From the NCBI GenBank assembly GCA_021399405.1, contig JAAFKL010000105.1, positions 1 to 14,113 of the forward strand: DNA of 14,113 bases. The letters run 5' to 3'. The position numbers and the translations under genes were made by a program. This DNA is from Candidatus Heimdallarchaeota archaeon (GTDB taxonomy: Archaea > Asgardarchaeota > Heimdallarchaeia > Heimdallarchaeales > Kariarchaeaceae). The notes beneath the pieces were generated by a model. It saw only the letters and a program-made list of their open reading frames with translations, made no database searches and was not told the DNA's origin. Position 1 is the first letter of the stretch. Every line of letters begins with the position of its first letter. Below, piece after piece: positions 1-5,939 of the stretch.

Positions 1-434
1 ACTCGAATCCTACCAATCCTTGGCAGTTGTACCTGATCCAATTGATTGAGATTACTATTCGATAGTACCTTAATGCTGCCAGTTAATCGAAAGGCATCAT
101 GTCTTCCCTTTTTCTTAAATTTGGGATAACCGACCTTATTTCCGAGTTTAATAGCATTGAAAAAATTGGCAAATGCTTTGTCGAGATCACGCAGTGCTTC
201 TTGGGGTGCACATTTAGACACTTCATACATCCATGACAATGAGCTTTGTTTGAGTGAATTCAGCTCTTTGTGTAGCTTAATGGCATTAAGTTTCTCTCCT
301 GTGGCGTTGTAACGAGTACTTCGCTGTTCCAATCCCCAGTTATATGAATAACGTGCACAACCAGCATGCTTGATAAGATCATCCAATTGAGTCTCCGAGG
401 GTCTTAACTCAAACTTGTATGCTTTGTGCACCAT
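1..434 (-). CDS. tnpB: TnpB-type RNA-guided nuclease of an IS200/IS605-like element, N-terminal part
   Basis: I translated this frame by hand. It runs open from an ATG at 434 to the window edge, giving 144 codons, so the C-terminal RuvC-like catalytic part lies outside. The start MVHKAYKFELRPSETQ is the typical N-terminal OrfB/TnpB helix-turn-helix. The segments CARYSYNWGLEQR and GYPKFKKKGRHDAFRL match the conserved early part of the family. TnpB proteins are RNA-guided DNA nucleases carried by IS200/IS605 and IS1341-type elements. No tnpA transposase is visible upstream in this window. A TATA-like octamer 26 bases before the ATG supports this start and suggests transcription from a host-type archaeal promoter. 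The guide RNA normally overlaps the 3' end of tnpB and would lie off the left edge. The family call is secure; whether the gene is intact cannot be told. Confidence 0.93.
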   Translation of the reverse strand, partial: MVHKAYKFELRPSETQLDDLIKHAGCARYSYNWGLEQRSTRYNATGEKLNAIKLHKELNSLKQSSLSWMYEVSKCAPQEALRDLDKAFANFFNAIKLGNKVGYPKFKKKGRHDAFRLTGSIKVLSNSNLNQLDQVQLPRIGRIR

Positions 435-456
435 GACAGTTAATATTATTGTGATT

Positions 457-464
457 TGATATAA
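457..464 (-). promoter_or_regulatory. TATA box of tnpB
   Basis: On the minus strand this reads TTATATCA. Its centre is about 26.5 bases upstream of the tnpB ATG, which predicts a leaderless transcript. Confidence 0.5.
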
Positions 465-502
465 GAATCTTCGGCAGAGTAGCTTACAAGTGAAAGAAAA
501 TC

Positions 503-516
503 TAATCAATTGATTA
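503..516. repeat. 14-bp perfect palindrome upstream of tnpB
   Basis: TAATCAATTGATTA is a perfect 14-base palindrome, followed by a direct repeat of TTGATTA at 521-527. It lies about 70 bases upstream of tnpB and could be part of the left end of the insertion element or an operator. The motif is AT-rich, so chance is possible. Confidence 0.3.
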
Positions 517-632
517 AAACTTGATTAAATCATAAATACAAACAACTCTTATAAAATTAAAATGTATAAGTCTATTCAAGTTAGCTAGATTATGAATAAC
601 AGTTGTAAACCCTTCAATTATGTAGATAATTA

Positions 633-640
633 TTTATATA
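633..640 (+). promoter_or_regulatory. TATA box of the zinc-ribbon PspC gene
   Basis: TTTATATA is an exact match to the archaeal TATA consensus. It is centred 26.5 bases before the ATG at 663, so the transcript is probably leaderless. Confidence 0.65.
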
Positions 641-662
641 TCGCTGTTTCTCAACATTATCT

Positions 663-989
663 ATGAATTGTGCTGCTTGTGGAAATACTGTATTGGAGAG
701 TTCTGAATATTGTCAAAATTGTGGGACATTAATGAATTTGGACCCTAATCCAAAATTTTCCCGACCTCCTCAACAATATGCTGGACCTAAGAAACTCTAC
801 AGAAGTCGACAAAATCGAATGATTGCCGGTGTATGTGGTGGTTTAGGTGAGCATTTCGATATTGATCCGACCATTGTACGCCTTGTTTGGATAATCTTTC
901 TACTTACAGGTGCCGGATTTCTTGCATATCTAGTTGCAATCGTTTTAATCCCAGAGAGCCCATATGATCCATGGGTCGAACCCAAGTAA
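663..989 (+). CDS. Zinc-ribbon plus PspC-domain membrane protein
   Basis: This 108-residue protein has an N-terminal zinc ribbon (C3-AA-C6 and C17-QN-C20), a short proline-rich linker, and a PspC domain from about residue 45 to 98. The domain begins with LYRSRQNRMIAGVCGGLGEH, the hallmark of the family, and ends in a hydrophobic segment (about 75-97) that should span the membrane. PspC is known from the bacterial phage-shock membrane-stress response. Stand-alone zinc-ribbon PspC proteins are common in archaea, where their role is mostly uncharacterised. A consensus TATA box 26-27 bases upstream fixes the ATG start. It sits alone, convergent with the next gene. Domain assignment is firm; a membrane-stress role is inference from the family. 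Confidence 0.92.
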   Translation: MNCAACGNTVLESSEYCQNCGTLMNLDPNPKFSRPPQQYAGPKKLYRSRQNRMIAGVCGGLGEHFDIDPTIVRLVWIIFLLTGAGFLAYLVAIVLIPESPYDPWVEPK

Positions 990-994
990 TTTTT
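990..994 (+). terminator. T-run after the PspC gene
   Basis: Five T residues follow the TAA directly. Archaeal RNA polymerase stops at short T-runs, so this is a plausible but weak terminator. Confidence 0.3.
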
Positions 995-1014
995 ACACTA
1001 CATATTCAATTGTT

Positions 1015-1022
1015 AAAAAAAA
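1015..1022 (-). terminator. T8 terminator of the CopD/HemJ-like gene
   Basis: Eight A residues on plus are eight T residues in the minus-strand transcript, about 25 bases past the stop of the gene at 1045-1542. This fits intrinsic archaeal termination. Confidence 0.5.
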
Positions 1023-1044
1023 TGAACTATATTGTGTTTCTGAG

Positions 1045-1542
1045 TTAGAACTGAGCACCATTAAGTAAAGTAGCAGCGAAGAATAAGAGGAGAATACCTA
1101 AACCCATGTTAACCCTTCCTATCAAAGTAATTTGGTCTGCTGTTTTCAGTAGTTCTTCAGATGGCTTTTCACCCTCTTTAGGTGCCAATTTGATCATCTT
1201 TGGAGATAATACAAATGGAACATAAAATCCAATGGCAAACATTAATATGACAACTACAAGTTTAATATTCAAAAATGTCCCATAGTCACCAGTATCATTA
1301 ACATCTGACCATGATATTCCTTCGGGCAAATTCATCAATCCAGTTATTACAAGAGCTACTCCACTGATACCTGCTAATCTAGCAAAATATTTACCCATGA
1401 GTTGATTTGCTTTTCCTCTTTCTTTAGGATCAAGCTGATTAACTACAGGTTGAAATACTAAATTAATAAAAATTAAACCTCCAATCCATGCTGTACTAGC
1501 AACCAGATGGATCCAATCAATAATTATATTGTCAAATGACAT
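1045..1542 (-). CDS. CopD/HemJ-like four-helix membrane protein
   Basis: The product has 165 residues and four predicted membrane helices at about 7-27, 54-71, 88-111 and 141-160. The first helix carries W10-I-H12 followed by a WIGG turn, the arrangement seen in the CopD copper-resistance domain and the related HemJ/UPF0093 family, in which the first-helix His is a likely heme or metal ligand. A Lys at the start of helix three (NIKLVVV) is also shared. The HemJ arginine soon after the first helix is not seen, so I do not call it protoporphyrinogen oxidase. Function is inferred only as a small heme- or copper-related membrane protein. A weak TATA-like CTTAAGAA (plus 1564-1571) is centred about 25.5 bases upstream of the ATG. 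Specificity is unknown. Confidence 0.75.
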   Translation of the reverse strand: MSFDNIIIDWIHLVASTAWIGGLIFINLVFQPVVNQLDPKERGKANQLMGKYFARLAGISGVALVITGLMNLPEGISWSDVNDTGDYGTFLNIKLVVVILMFAIGFYVPFVLSPKMIKLAPKEGEKPSEELLKTADQITLIGRVNMGLGILLLFFAATLLNGAQF

Positions 1543-1870
1543 ATTTCCATCAATTATGAACCCTTCTTAAGCAACTTGACAAGTCATTGCTCAATTGTGG
1601 CAAATGATTGAATGCAGAATGTAAAAGTGAGGCGCTGAATAAAAAATCTGAATATTAATAACTAATAAAAGGAACCTTGAAACACCAATTATTTAATAGG
1701 TGATAAAATATTTCTAGTTGAAACATTGATAATCAAAATATTTGATAATCTAGATCATCTGTTCATTAATTTATATAGTGCAAAACTAAATTTGCAATGA
1801 AGTTAAGGTTTTTGTGACATTGGATGATAACCTTTAATTTGTAGATTATTACTATAACAATGGGTTGGTT
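1543..1870. other. Divergent intergenic region with promoter elements
   Basis: No gene is seen in these ~330 bases between the CopD/HemJ-like gene and the thymidine kinase gene. They hold a weak minus-strand TATA at 1564-1571, a dyad ATCAAA-ATA-TTTGAT at 1732-1746 with an overlapping direct repeat of TGATAATC, and a consensus plus-strand TATA (TTTATATA) at 1770-1777. That TATA predicts a start of transcription near 1798-1800, giving a leader of about 70 bases before the kinase. A six-codon frame (1797-1817) starts exactly there. Confidence 0.45.
1770..1777 (+). promoter_or_regulatory. Probable TATA box for the thymidine kinase transcript
   Basis: TTTATATA matches the archaeal consensus exactly. 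The predicted transcription start near 1798-1800 lies about 70 bases upstream of the kinase start, unlike the leaderless spacing seen at neighbouring genes. Confidence 0.45.
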
Positions 1871-2521
1871 ATGAACAAATTCAATACTACATTTAACGAG
1901 GGATCAATTGAGGTTATTGTGGGAACAATGTATAGTGGGAAGAGTCGTGAATTATTATATCGAGGAACCCGCGCAGAGCGTTACGGCCAGATTCCGGTTT
2001 ATTATTTCAAACCATCCATTGATACTCGAGACGGAGAATTTATCAATTCTCGAGATGGTATAACCAAAAAAGCATCTTTATTTAAACAAAGTAAAGACCT
2101 TCTCCAGCAGTTAAATGACAAACCTGGGCTGGTTTTGATTGATGAAGCCCAATTCGCAGATAAGAATATTGTTTATGTGAGTCAACTTCTCAAGAAAAAG
2201 GGACACAACGTTGTTTTATCTGGATTACCTAATGATTATCGAGGTCAACCATTTGGAGTTATGCCCGAGCTTATGGCGTTATCAGATGCGCCTATCAAAA
2301 ATATATTTTCTGTTTGTAATATTGAAGGGTGTCACAACGATGGTGTATTGCCTCAAAGATTGAGAAATGGGAAACCAGATAGTGCTCTGAGTCCAACTAT
2401 AATAATTGAGGGTAGTGATAATTCAGATTCGATCGAGTATGAACCAAGATGTGAATTACATCATCAAGTTCCTGAAATCACTGAATATCTAGAGAAACAA
2501 ATGGGTTCAGAAGATTGTTAA
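1871..2521 (+). CDS. tdk: Thymidine kinase, TK1 (type II) family
   Basis: The product (216 residues from the ATG) phosphorylates thymidine to dTMP in the salvage pathway, using ATP, in the cytoplasm. Visible motifs are the Walker A loop GTMYSGKS at residues 18-25 and the DEAQF motif at 92-96 containing the presumed catalytic Glu. The structural zinc site of the TK1 class is represented by C150 and C155 and by C195-x2-H198 after a YEP segment matching the family's Tyr-containing lasso. The first cysteine pair is spaced C-x4-C rather than the usual C-x2-C. A TTG at 1865 would add two residues, but I prefer the ATG at 1871. Length is close to the family norm. It ends one base before the stop of the convergent gene at 2523. 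TK1 enzymes are patchily distributed in archaea, so acquisition by transfer is possible. Confidence 0.93.
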   Translation: MNKFNTTFNEGSIEVIVGTMYSGKSRELLYRGTRAERYGQIPVYYFKPSIDTRDGEFINSRDGITKKASLFKQSKDLLQQLNDKPGLVLIDEAQFADKNIVYVSQLLKKKGHNVVLSGLPNDYRGQPFGVMPELMALSDAPIKNIFSVCNIEGCHNDGVLPQRLRNGKPDSALSPTIIIEGSDNSDSIEYEPRCELHHQVPEITEYLEKQMGSEDC

Positions 2522-2522
2522 T

Positions 2523-2945
2523 CTATGCATCAATTGATTGATATAATTTGAGTAAGAGTATCTCAAGTGCAACCTGTGCAACCTTAATAATAATCCCGTA
2601 AAATTCTAAATCAGATCCATTTCCTACAAAATATAGAATAATAACAAATGCATTGATAATTAAACCCAATTGCAATAGTCTTCTTTCCTTAAAATATATC
2701 AAAACTCCTCCAGCGAGATATCCTGCTGATGCAAGGATAGGAACCATCAATGGTGGTTCAAAACTAGCTCGATCTCCTAGATAGGGAGCTCCGGCAAGAA
2801 TTAACAAATATAGAATAACGCTTACAAACGATGCTGCCATAGCGTAGTACATTGTTTTATTATCATTATTTATTGCAATATTACTATCTGTCTTAAAACT
2901 GTCTTTCAAATTGATTTCTTCTTCTTTAATTGTTTTTACATTCAT
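2523..2945 (-). CDS. Hypothetical four-helix membrane protein
   Basis: I do not recognise this gene. From the ATG at 2945 it encodes 140 residues: a charged, Asn/Lys/Asp-rich N-terminal tail of about 30 residues that should be cytoplasmic or disordered, then four hydrophobic segments at about 32-54, 66-84, 89-107 and 114-135. No cysteine or histidine motif suggests a cofactor. An upstream in-frame ATG at 2981 would add 12 residues, but I reject it because a TATA-like element (2980-2987) and a perfect dyad (2959-2977) lie there, placing the transcription start near 2957, inside that extension. The dyad suggests control by a repressor. The gene is tail-to-tail with the thymidine kinase, with stops one base apart. 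Confidence 0.7.
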   Translation of the reverse strand: MNVKTIKEEEINLKDSFKTDSNIAINNDNKTMYYAMAASFVSVILYLLILAGAPYLGDRASFEPPLMVPILASAGYLAGGVLIYFKERRLLQLGLIINAFVIILYFVGNGSDLEFYGIIIKVAQVALEILLLKLYQSIDA

Positions 2946-2958
2946 ATTGGTTCCATCC

Positions 2959-2977
2959 TGACAAGGAGAGCTTGTCA
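2959..2977. promoter_or_regulatory. Operator-like dyad in the promoter of the membrane-protein gene
   Basis: TGACAAG-GAGAG-CTTGTCA is a perfect inverted repeat with 7-base arms and a 5-base spacer. It lies just downstream of a minus-strand TATA-like element (2980-2987) and ends near the predicted transcription start, the usual site for archaeal repressor binding. Confidence 0.5.
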
Positions 2978-2979
2978 AC

Positions 2980-2987
2980 ATATATTA
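2980..2987 (-). promoter_or_regulatory. TATA-like element for the membrane-protein gene
   Basis: The minus strand reads TAATATATG across this site. It predicts a transcription start near 2957, about 12 bases before the chosen ATG at 2945. Confidence 0.4.
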
Positions 2988-3048
2988 CATCTGCATTCTT
3001 ACTAAGGATTCATTTCAATTTTACCTCAAAACTATAGTTACTCAACTC

Positions 3049-3055
3049 AAAAAAA
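3049..3055 (-). terminator. T7 terminator after tryptophan 2,3-dioxygenase
   Basis: Seven A residues on plus make a T7 tract in the minus-strand transcript, about 50 bases beyond the dioxygenase stop. Confidence 0.4.
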
Positions 3056-3105
3056 GGTCAAATATTTTTGTTGTATACCGAAAAATAGGTAGTATAGACT
3101 TGGTT

Positions 3106-4206
3106 CTAACTTTTATCTGTAAATTGATAAAAATCGGGATTTTGTAATTCAGGTAAATTAAATTTGGGTAAAAGTAGTGTTTTAATTGTCCAAAGTTCAG
3201 GAAACACTCTGTATTTCGTAGTTCTATCGAGATAATCTACACCAGAACTACCTCCCGTACCAACTCTTCTCCCAATAATCCTTTCTACCATTCTTGCATG
3301 TCTGAATCTGAATGTGACTATTTGTTCTTCTAGTTCTACAATAGAATCAATTAATTGTCTTGGCCATGAGAGTAAAGGTAATTCTCGATACGATTCAATA
3401 AATAAGATTGCAGTTCGAACTCGTTGAACCCTTTCTTTTTCAGCTTCTTCAACATCATTTGCATTGAGAAAGTCAGAAGATTGCTTCAAGGTTGAATCAA
3501 ATCTTTCTCGAATGGTATCAATTTCATTACTATTGCTGAAATTTTCGAGTTGCTTTTCATTCATTTCTTTTACAATAGCCAGATAATTTTGAATAAATGA
3601 TTTCACAACATCTACGTCATTATCATCAGCAGGGTTGGATGCTTGAATTGGTGTTCTATATAGCCATTTATGGATTGCATCCCTTAGTGTCATACTTTCT
3701 TGGGCTTTAGTCAGACGATCCAAAATATCTTTGCCTGCATCAGATTTTGCGGCAGTATCCAGTATATACTTGATTGGATCTCCATGACCTTGTGCTTCAC
3801 GTTGAGATAATTCTAACCCCAATAACAATTCCATTTCTCTCATTTGATATGATTGGAATCCACTTGCTGTACCCAGTTTATCTCTAAATATTAGAAAATC
3901 CTGAGGAGCCAGTGTTTCCATCAAATCAAAATGCTTTACTGCAGATCTCATAATCGTGTTAATCCTGTTGACATGATGAACTACAATTGGGATGGTATTC
4001 TCTTCTACAGAATCTTGAGACATATTATCAATGGCAAGATTAAGCTCCCTGATGATTAATTTGAACCACAATTCAAATACTTGATGAACAATAATAAAAC
4101 TAAGTTCATCTTCAGATATATCCTTTTCATCCCTCTCAAGTCCTCCTTGTAGGCTCAGTAGTTTGGGGATTTCTAAATAATCCCAATAAATCGCTGAATG
4201 GTCCAC
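3106..4206 (-). CDS. kynA: Tryptophan 2,3-dioxygenase
   Basis: This 366-residue protein is a full-length TDO, the heme enzyme that uses O2 to open the indole ring of L-tryptophan to N-formylkynurenine, the first step of the kynurenine route to degradation or to NAD. Seen motifs: FIIVHQVFELWFKL around H41, which matches the active-site His region; SGFQSYQMREMELLLG around R123, the substrate-carboxylate Arg region; RFRHARMVERIIGRR with H303 as the presumed proximal heme ligand; and GTGGSSG at 316-322, which closes over the substrate. The start is a GTG at 4206, supported by a TATA-like TTTATCAA centred 25.5 bases upstream, so the mRNA is probably leaderless. It has its own promoter although it follows the metal-binding-protein gene on the same strand. 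No other kynurenine-pathway gene is in the window. Confidence 0.96.
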   Translation of the reverse strand: MDHSAIYWDYLEIPKLLSLQGGLERDEKDISEDELSFIIVHQVFELWFKLIIRELNLAIDNMSQDSVEENTIPIVVHHVNRINTIMRSAVKHFDLMETLAPQDFLIFRDKLGTASGFQSYQMREMELLLGLELSQREAQGHGDPIKYILDTAAKSDAGKDILDRLTKAQESMTLRDAIHKWLYRTPIQASNPADDNDVDVVKSFIQNYLAIVKEMNEKQLENFSNSNEIDTIRERFDSTLKQSSDFLNANDVEEAEKERVQRVRTAILFIESYRELPLLSWPRQLIDSIVELEEQIVTFRFRHARMVERIIGRRVGTGGSSGVDYLDRTTKYRVFPELWTIKTLLLPKFNLPELQNPDFYQFTDKS

Positions 4207-4227
4207 AATTGAAGTAATTCAGATTAA

Positions 4228-4235
4228 TTGATAAA
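4228..4235 (-). promoter_or_regulatory. TATA box of the tryptophan 2,3-dioxygenase gene
   Basis: The minus strand reads TTTATCAA, centred 25.5 bases before the GTG at 4206. This spacing decides the GTG start and implies a leaderless transcript. Confidence 0.5.
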
Positions 4236-4259
4236 TCAGATGATCATTAGATGTTTTTT

Positions 4260-5273
4260 TCAATTTGTTTTTTGAGCCTTTTTTCGTATAATAATCAGAG
4301 TTAAAACAGTAATTGAGAATACTCTAAAATCAATTGGTAATCCATCCTGAGTTTTTGGTTCTTGAGGATTATTCAATGAATTCAAATTGTAACTGATCAA
4401 CTCAGTATAACTTTCAGCCCCTTCAACTCCTGGTAATGCCGTTAAGAATGCAATTTTTATACCAGTGTCTGCTGCTAATTGATGAACATCAGAACCTGCC
4501 TGCGTTTTAGAAGCTATTATCAGCTCAACGTTTTCAGCTTTTATTAGATTCCTTAATTCTTGAATGTGCAGTGGACTTGGGTCCACACCTTCACGCTCTT
4601 CAATCGCTCCCATTCTCTCAAAACCAAGTAGATTTAGAAAATAAAAAAGTGCAGGATGATCAACTACAACTTTAGTACCATTGAAAACAGAGGCTTGTGT
4701 ATCTATTTCAGTCAATAATGTTTGCAACTGATTCTTGTAATTCAGATAATTTGCGTCAATAATTTCATTCTCTACCAATTGCAACTCAACAAAATGATTT
4801 TTGATATTTTCAACCATTGTGAGAGCATTTATGGGAGATAACCAGAAATGAGGATTTTTAGAATCAATAATTGAATCATATTCCAATGTAGCTTCCAAAT
4901 CAATCACGTTGAAAACTTTTGATCTGAGGTCAGGATTATCCTCTATGAAATCCGTTAACCATTGATCAATTTCTTCATGTCCAATTGCTAGTATAACATC
5001 CGCTTCTTGTAAGTTAATGAGATCATTTGCAGAGGGTTCAAAAAAATGAGGATCAATTGAACCTGATACAATGCTCTGAACCTCACCATGTTCTCCAAGT
5101 AAGCCTTCTGCAAAATCGCCTAAAAAATTCATTGTTGCCATGATTTTTACATCATGGGATGATATCGATACATTGGGATCCGCGAATGCCCCTCCTAAAT
5201 TTGAAACTAGGAGAACAATGATAGATAATTTAAATATTATATAAAAATGAGACCTAGCAATAATGAATTTCAT
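4260..5273 (-). CDS. ZnuA/TroA-family metal-binding protein of an ABC importer, membrane-anchored
   Basis: The 337-residue product is a cluster A-I (ZnuA/TroA/MntC-type) solute-binding protein that captures Zn or Mn outside the cell. It has an N-terminal signal segment (about 12-31, ending GGAFA) and the expected metal-ligand histidines: H76 in DPHFFEPS, H142 in NPHFWLSP and H206 in VDHPALFYFL. The region where the family usually has its fourth ligand, an Asp, reads FLTALPGVEG (about 276-285) and shows no Asp. A hydrophobic stretch at about 318-329 followed by basic residues suggests a C-terminal membrane anchor, sensible for a cell without an outer membrane. It diverges from the regulator-permease-ATPase genes. 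An operator-like dyad (5276-5293) lies between its TATA box and the ATG, so metal-dependent repression is likely. Zn versus Mn cannot be decided. Confidence 0.92.
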   Translation of the reverse strand: MKFIIARSHFYIIFKLSIIVLLVSNLGGAFADPNVSISSHDVKIMATMNFLGDFAEGLLGEHGEVQSIVSGSIDPHFFEPSANDLINLQEADVILAIGHEEIDQWLTDFIEDNPDLRSKVFNVIDLEATLEYDSIIDSKNPHFWLSPINALTMVENIKNHFVELQLVENEIIDANYLNYKNQLQTLLTEIDTQASVFNGTKVVVDHPALFYFLNLLGFERMGAIEEREGVDPSPLHIQELRNLIKAENVELIIASKTQAGSDVHQLAADTGIKIAFLTALPGVEGAESYTELISYNLNSLNNPQEPKTQDGLPIDFRVFSITVLTLIIIRKKAQKTN

Positions 5274-5275
5274 AG

Positions 5276-5293
5276 TTTACGATGCTTCGTAAA
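5276..5293. promoter_or_regulatory. Metalloregulator operator 1, overlapping the znuA-like promoter
   Basis: TTTACGATGCTTCGTAAA has perfect 7-base arms (TTTACGA/TCGTAAA) around TGCT. It occupies the stretch between the minus-strand TATA box and the start codon at 5273. It matches the second dyad at 16 of 18 positions. Confidence 0.75.
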
Positions 5294-5295
5294 TC

Positions 5296-5303
5296 TATTT
5301 AAA
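5296..5303 (-). promoter_or_regulatory. TATA box of the znuA-like gene
   Basis: The minus strand reads TTTAAATA, a consensus TATA centred 26.5 bases before the ATG at 5273. The transcript should be leaderless. Confidence 0.65.
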
Positions 5304-5372
5304 TTTTTGTTTCATCTCCAATTTGATTATGAAAAAATATGAAAATAACTTTGAATCAGCTGACATTATAAA

Positions 5373-5380
5373 ATTAAATA
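5373..5380 (+). promoter_or_regulatory. Possible distal TATA box for the regulator-permease-ATPase operon
   Basis: ATTAAATA is centred 14 bases before the middle of the second dyad, nearly the same geometry as the znuA-like TATA and the first dyad (15 bases). If used, transcription would start near 5403 with a leader of about 105 bases. Confidence 0.35.
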
Positions 5381-5381
5381 G

Positions 5382-5399
5382 TTTACGATACTACGTAAA
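5382..5399. promoter_or_regulatory. Metalloregulator operator 2
   Basis: TTTACGATACTACGTAAA has 6-base arms TTTACG/CGTAAA with one mismatch at the next pair. It is a near copy of the first dyad, including flanking ATAG and AAAT bases. The two centres are 106 bases apart, about ten helical turns. Confidence 0.7.
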
Positions 5400-5480
5400 T
5401 TTGATTTATTTCTGAAAACCGATAATAAAATCTGTTCGAGTTAGTTCCAAATCTTAATATTGGATCAACCTAATATCACG

Positions 5481-5488
5481 AAATATAC
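5481..5488 (+). promoter_or_regulatory. TATA-like element of the regulator gene
   Basis: AAATATAC is centred about 24.5 bases before the ATG at 5509, compatible with a leaderless transcript that does not overlap either dyad. Confidence 0.4.
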
Positions 5489-5508
5489 AGGATAATTAGT
5501 GATTAATT

Positions 5509-5934
5509 ATGATAGATATGAGTGATGAGAATATTATTGATGAGTTCTTAGTATTGGGGGATAAAGACAGGTCAATAATTATCTATATTTATGAACTGGG
5601 TGAACTTGCTAAACCAGGAGACATTGCAAAGCGATTGGGATTACCTCATTCAACCATCAATTCTGTGATTAAGAGACTTGTTAATAAGAAATTAGTTAAT
5701 TGGAAAGAATATGCTCATGTGGGATTAACCCCATTAGCCAATAAAATGGCAGCTCATCACTTGAAACATCATATTATTATTCACCATTATTTTGAACACG
5801 AATTAGATTTATCTAGTGAAGATGCACATAAAGAGGGATTGAGGATTGCAGGAGTTATATCCTGTAAAACTGTCCTGCAAATGGAAGCAAAAATTCCAGA
5901 TTGTGATCTAACTCCCTGTACGGTTTATATGTGA
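5509..5934 (+). CDS. DtxR/MntR-like metalloregulator
   Basis: The 141-residue product has a winged helix-turn-helix at about 18-75 (KPGDIAKRLGLPHSTINSVI, then a wing ending VGLTPLANKM) followed by a helical, His-rich dimerisation region, the layout of DtxR/MntR repressors. H87 and H107 align with conserved family histidines. The family's Glu-His pair is replaced: the stretch that reads EACRWEHVMS in DtxR is here EGLRIAGVIS (109-118). Three cysteines (C119, C132, C137) near the C-terminus could provide another metal site. The protein lacks the SH3-like third domain and so has MntR-type size. It lies directly upstream of the permease gene and next to two matching dyads, so it probably controls the importer and itself. 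The ATG at 5509 is chosen because a TATA-like element lies 24.5 bases upstream. Sensing Zn, Mn or Fe is undecided. Confidence 0.82.
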   Translation: MIDMSDENIIDEFLVLGDKDRSIIIYIYELGELAKPGDIAKRLGLPHSTINSVIKRLVNKKLVNWKEYAHVGLTPLANKMAAHHLKHHIIIHHYFEHELDLSSEDAHKEGLRIAGVISCKTVLQMEAKIPDCDLTPCTVYM

Positions 5935-5939
5935 TTATT

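Noticed and set aside
2946..2981. Twelve-residue N-terminal extension of the membrane protein starting at 2981
   Set aside because: The extension coincides with a perfect dyad and a TATA-like element, which are better read as promoter DNA.
4254..4260. T7 run between the dioxygenase and znuA-like genes
   Set aside because: It is a T-run only on plus, while both flanking genes are on minus, so it cannot be their terminator.
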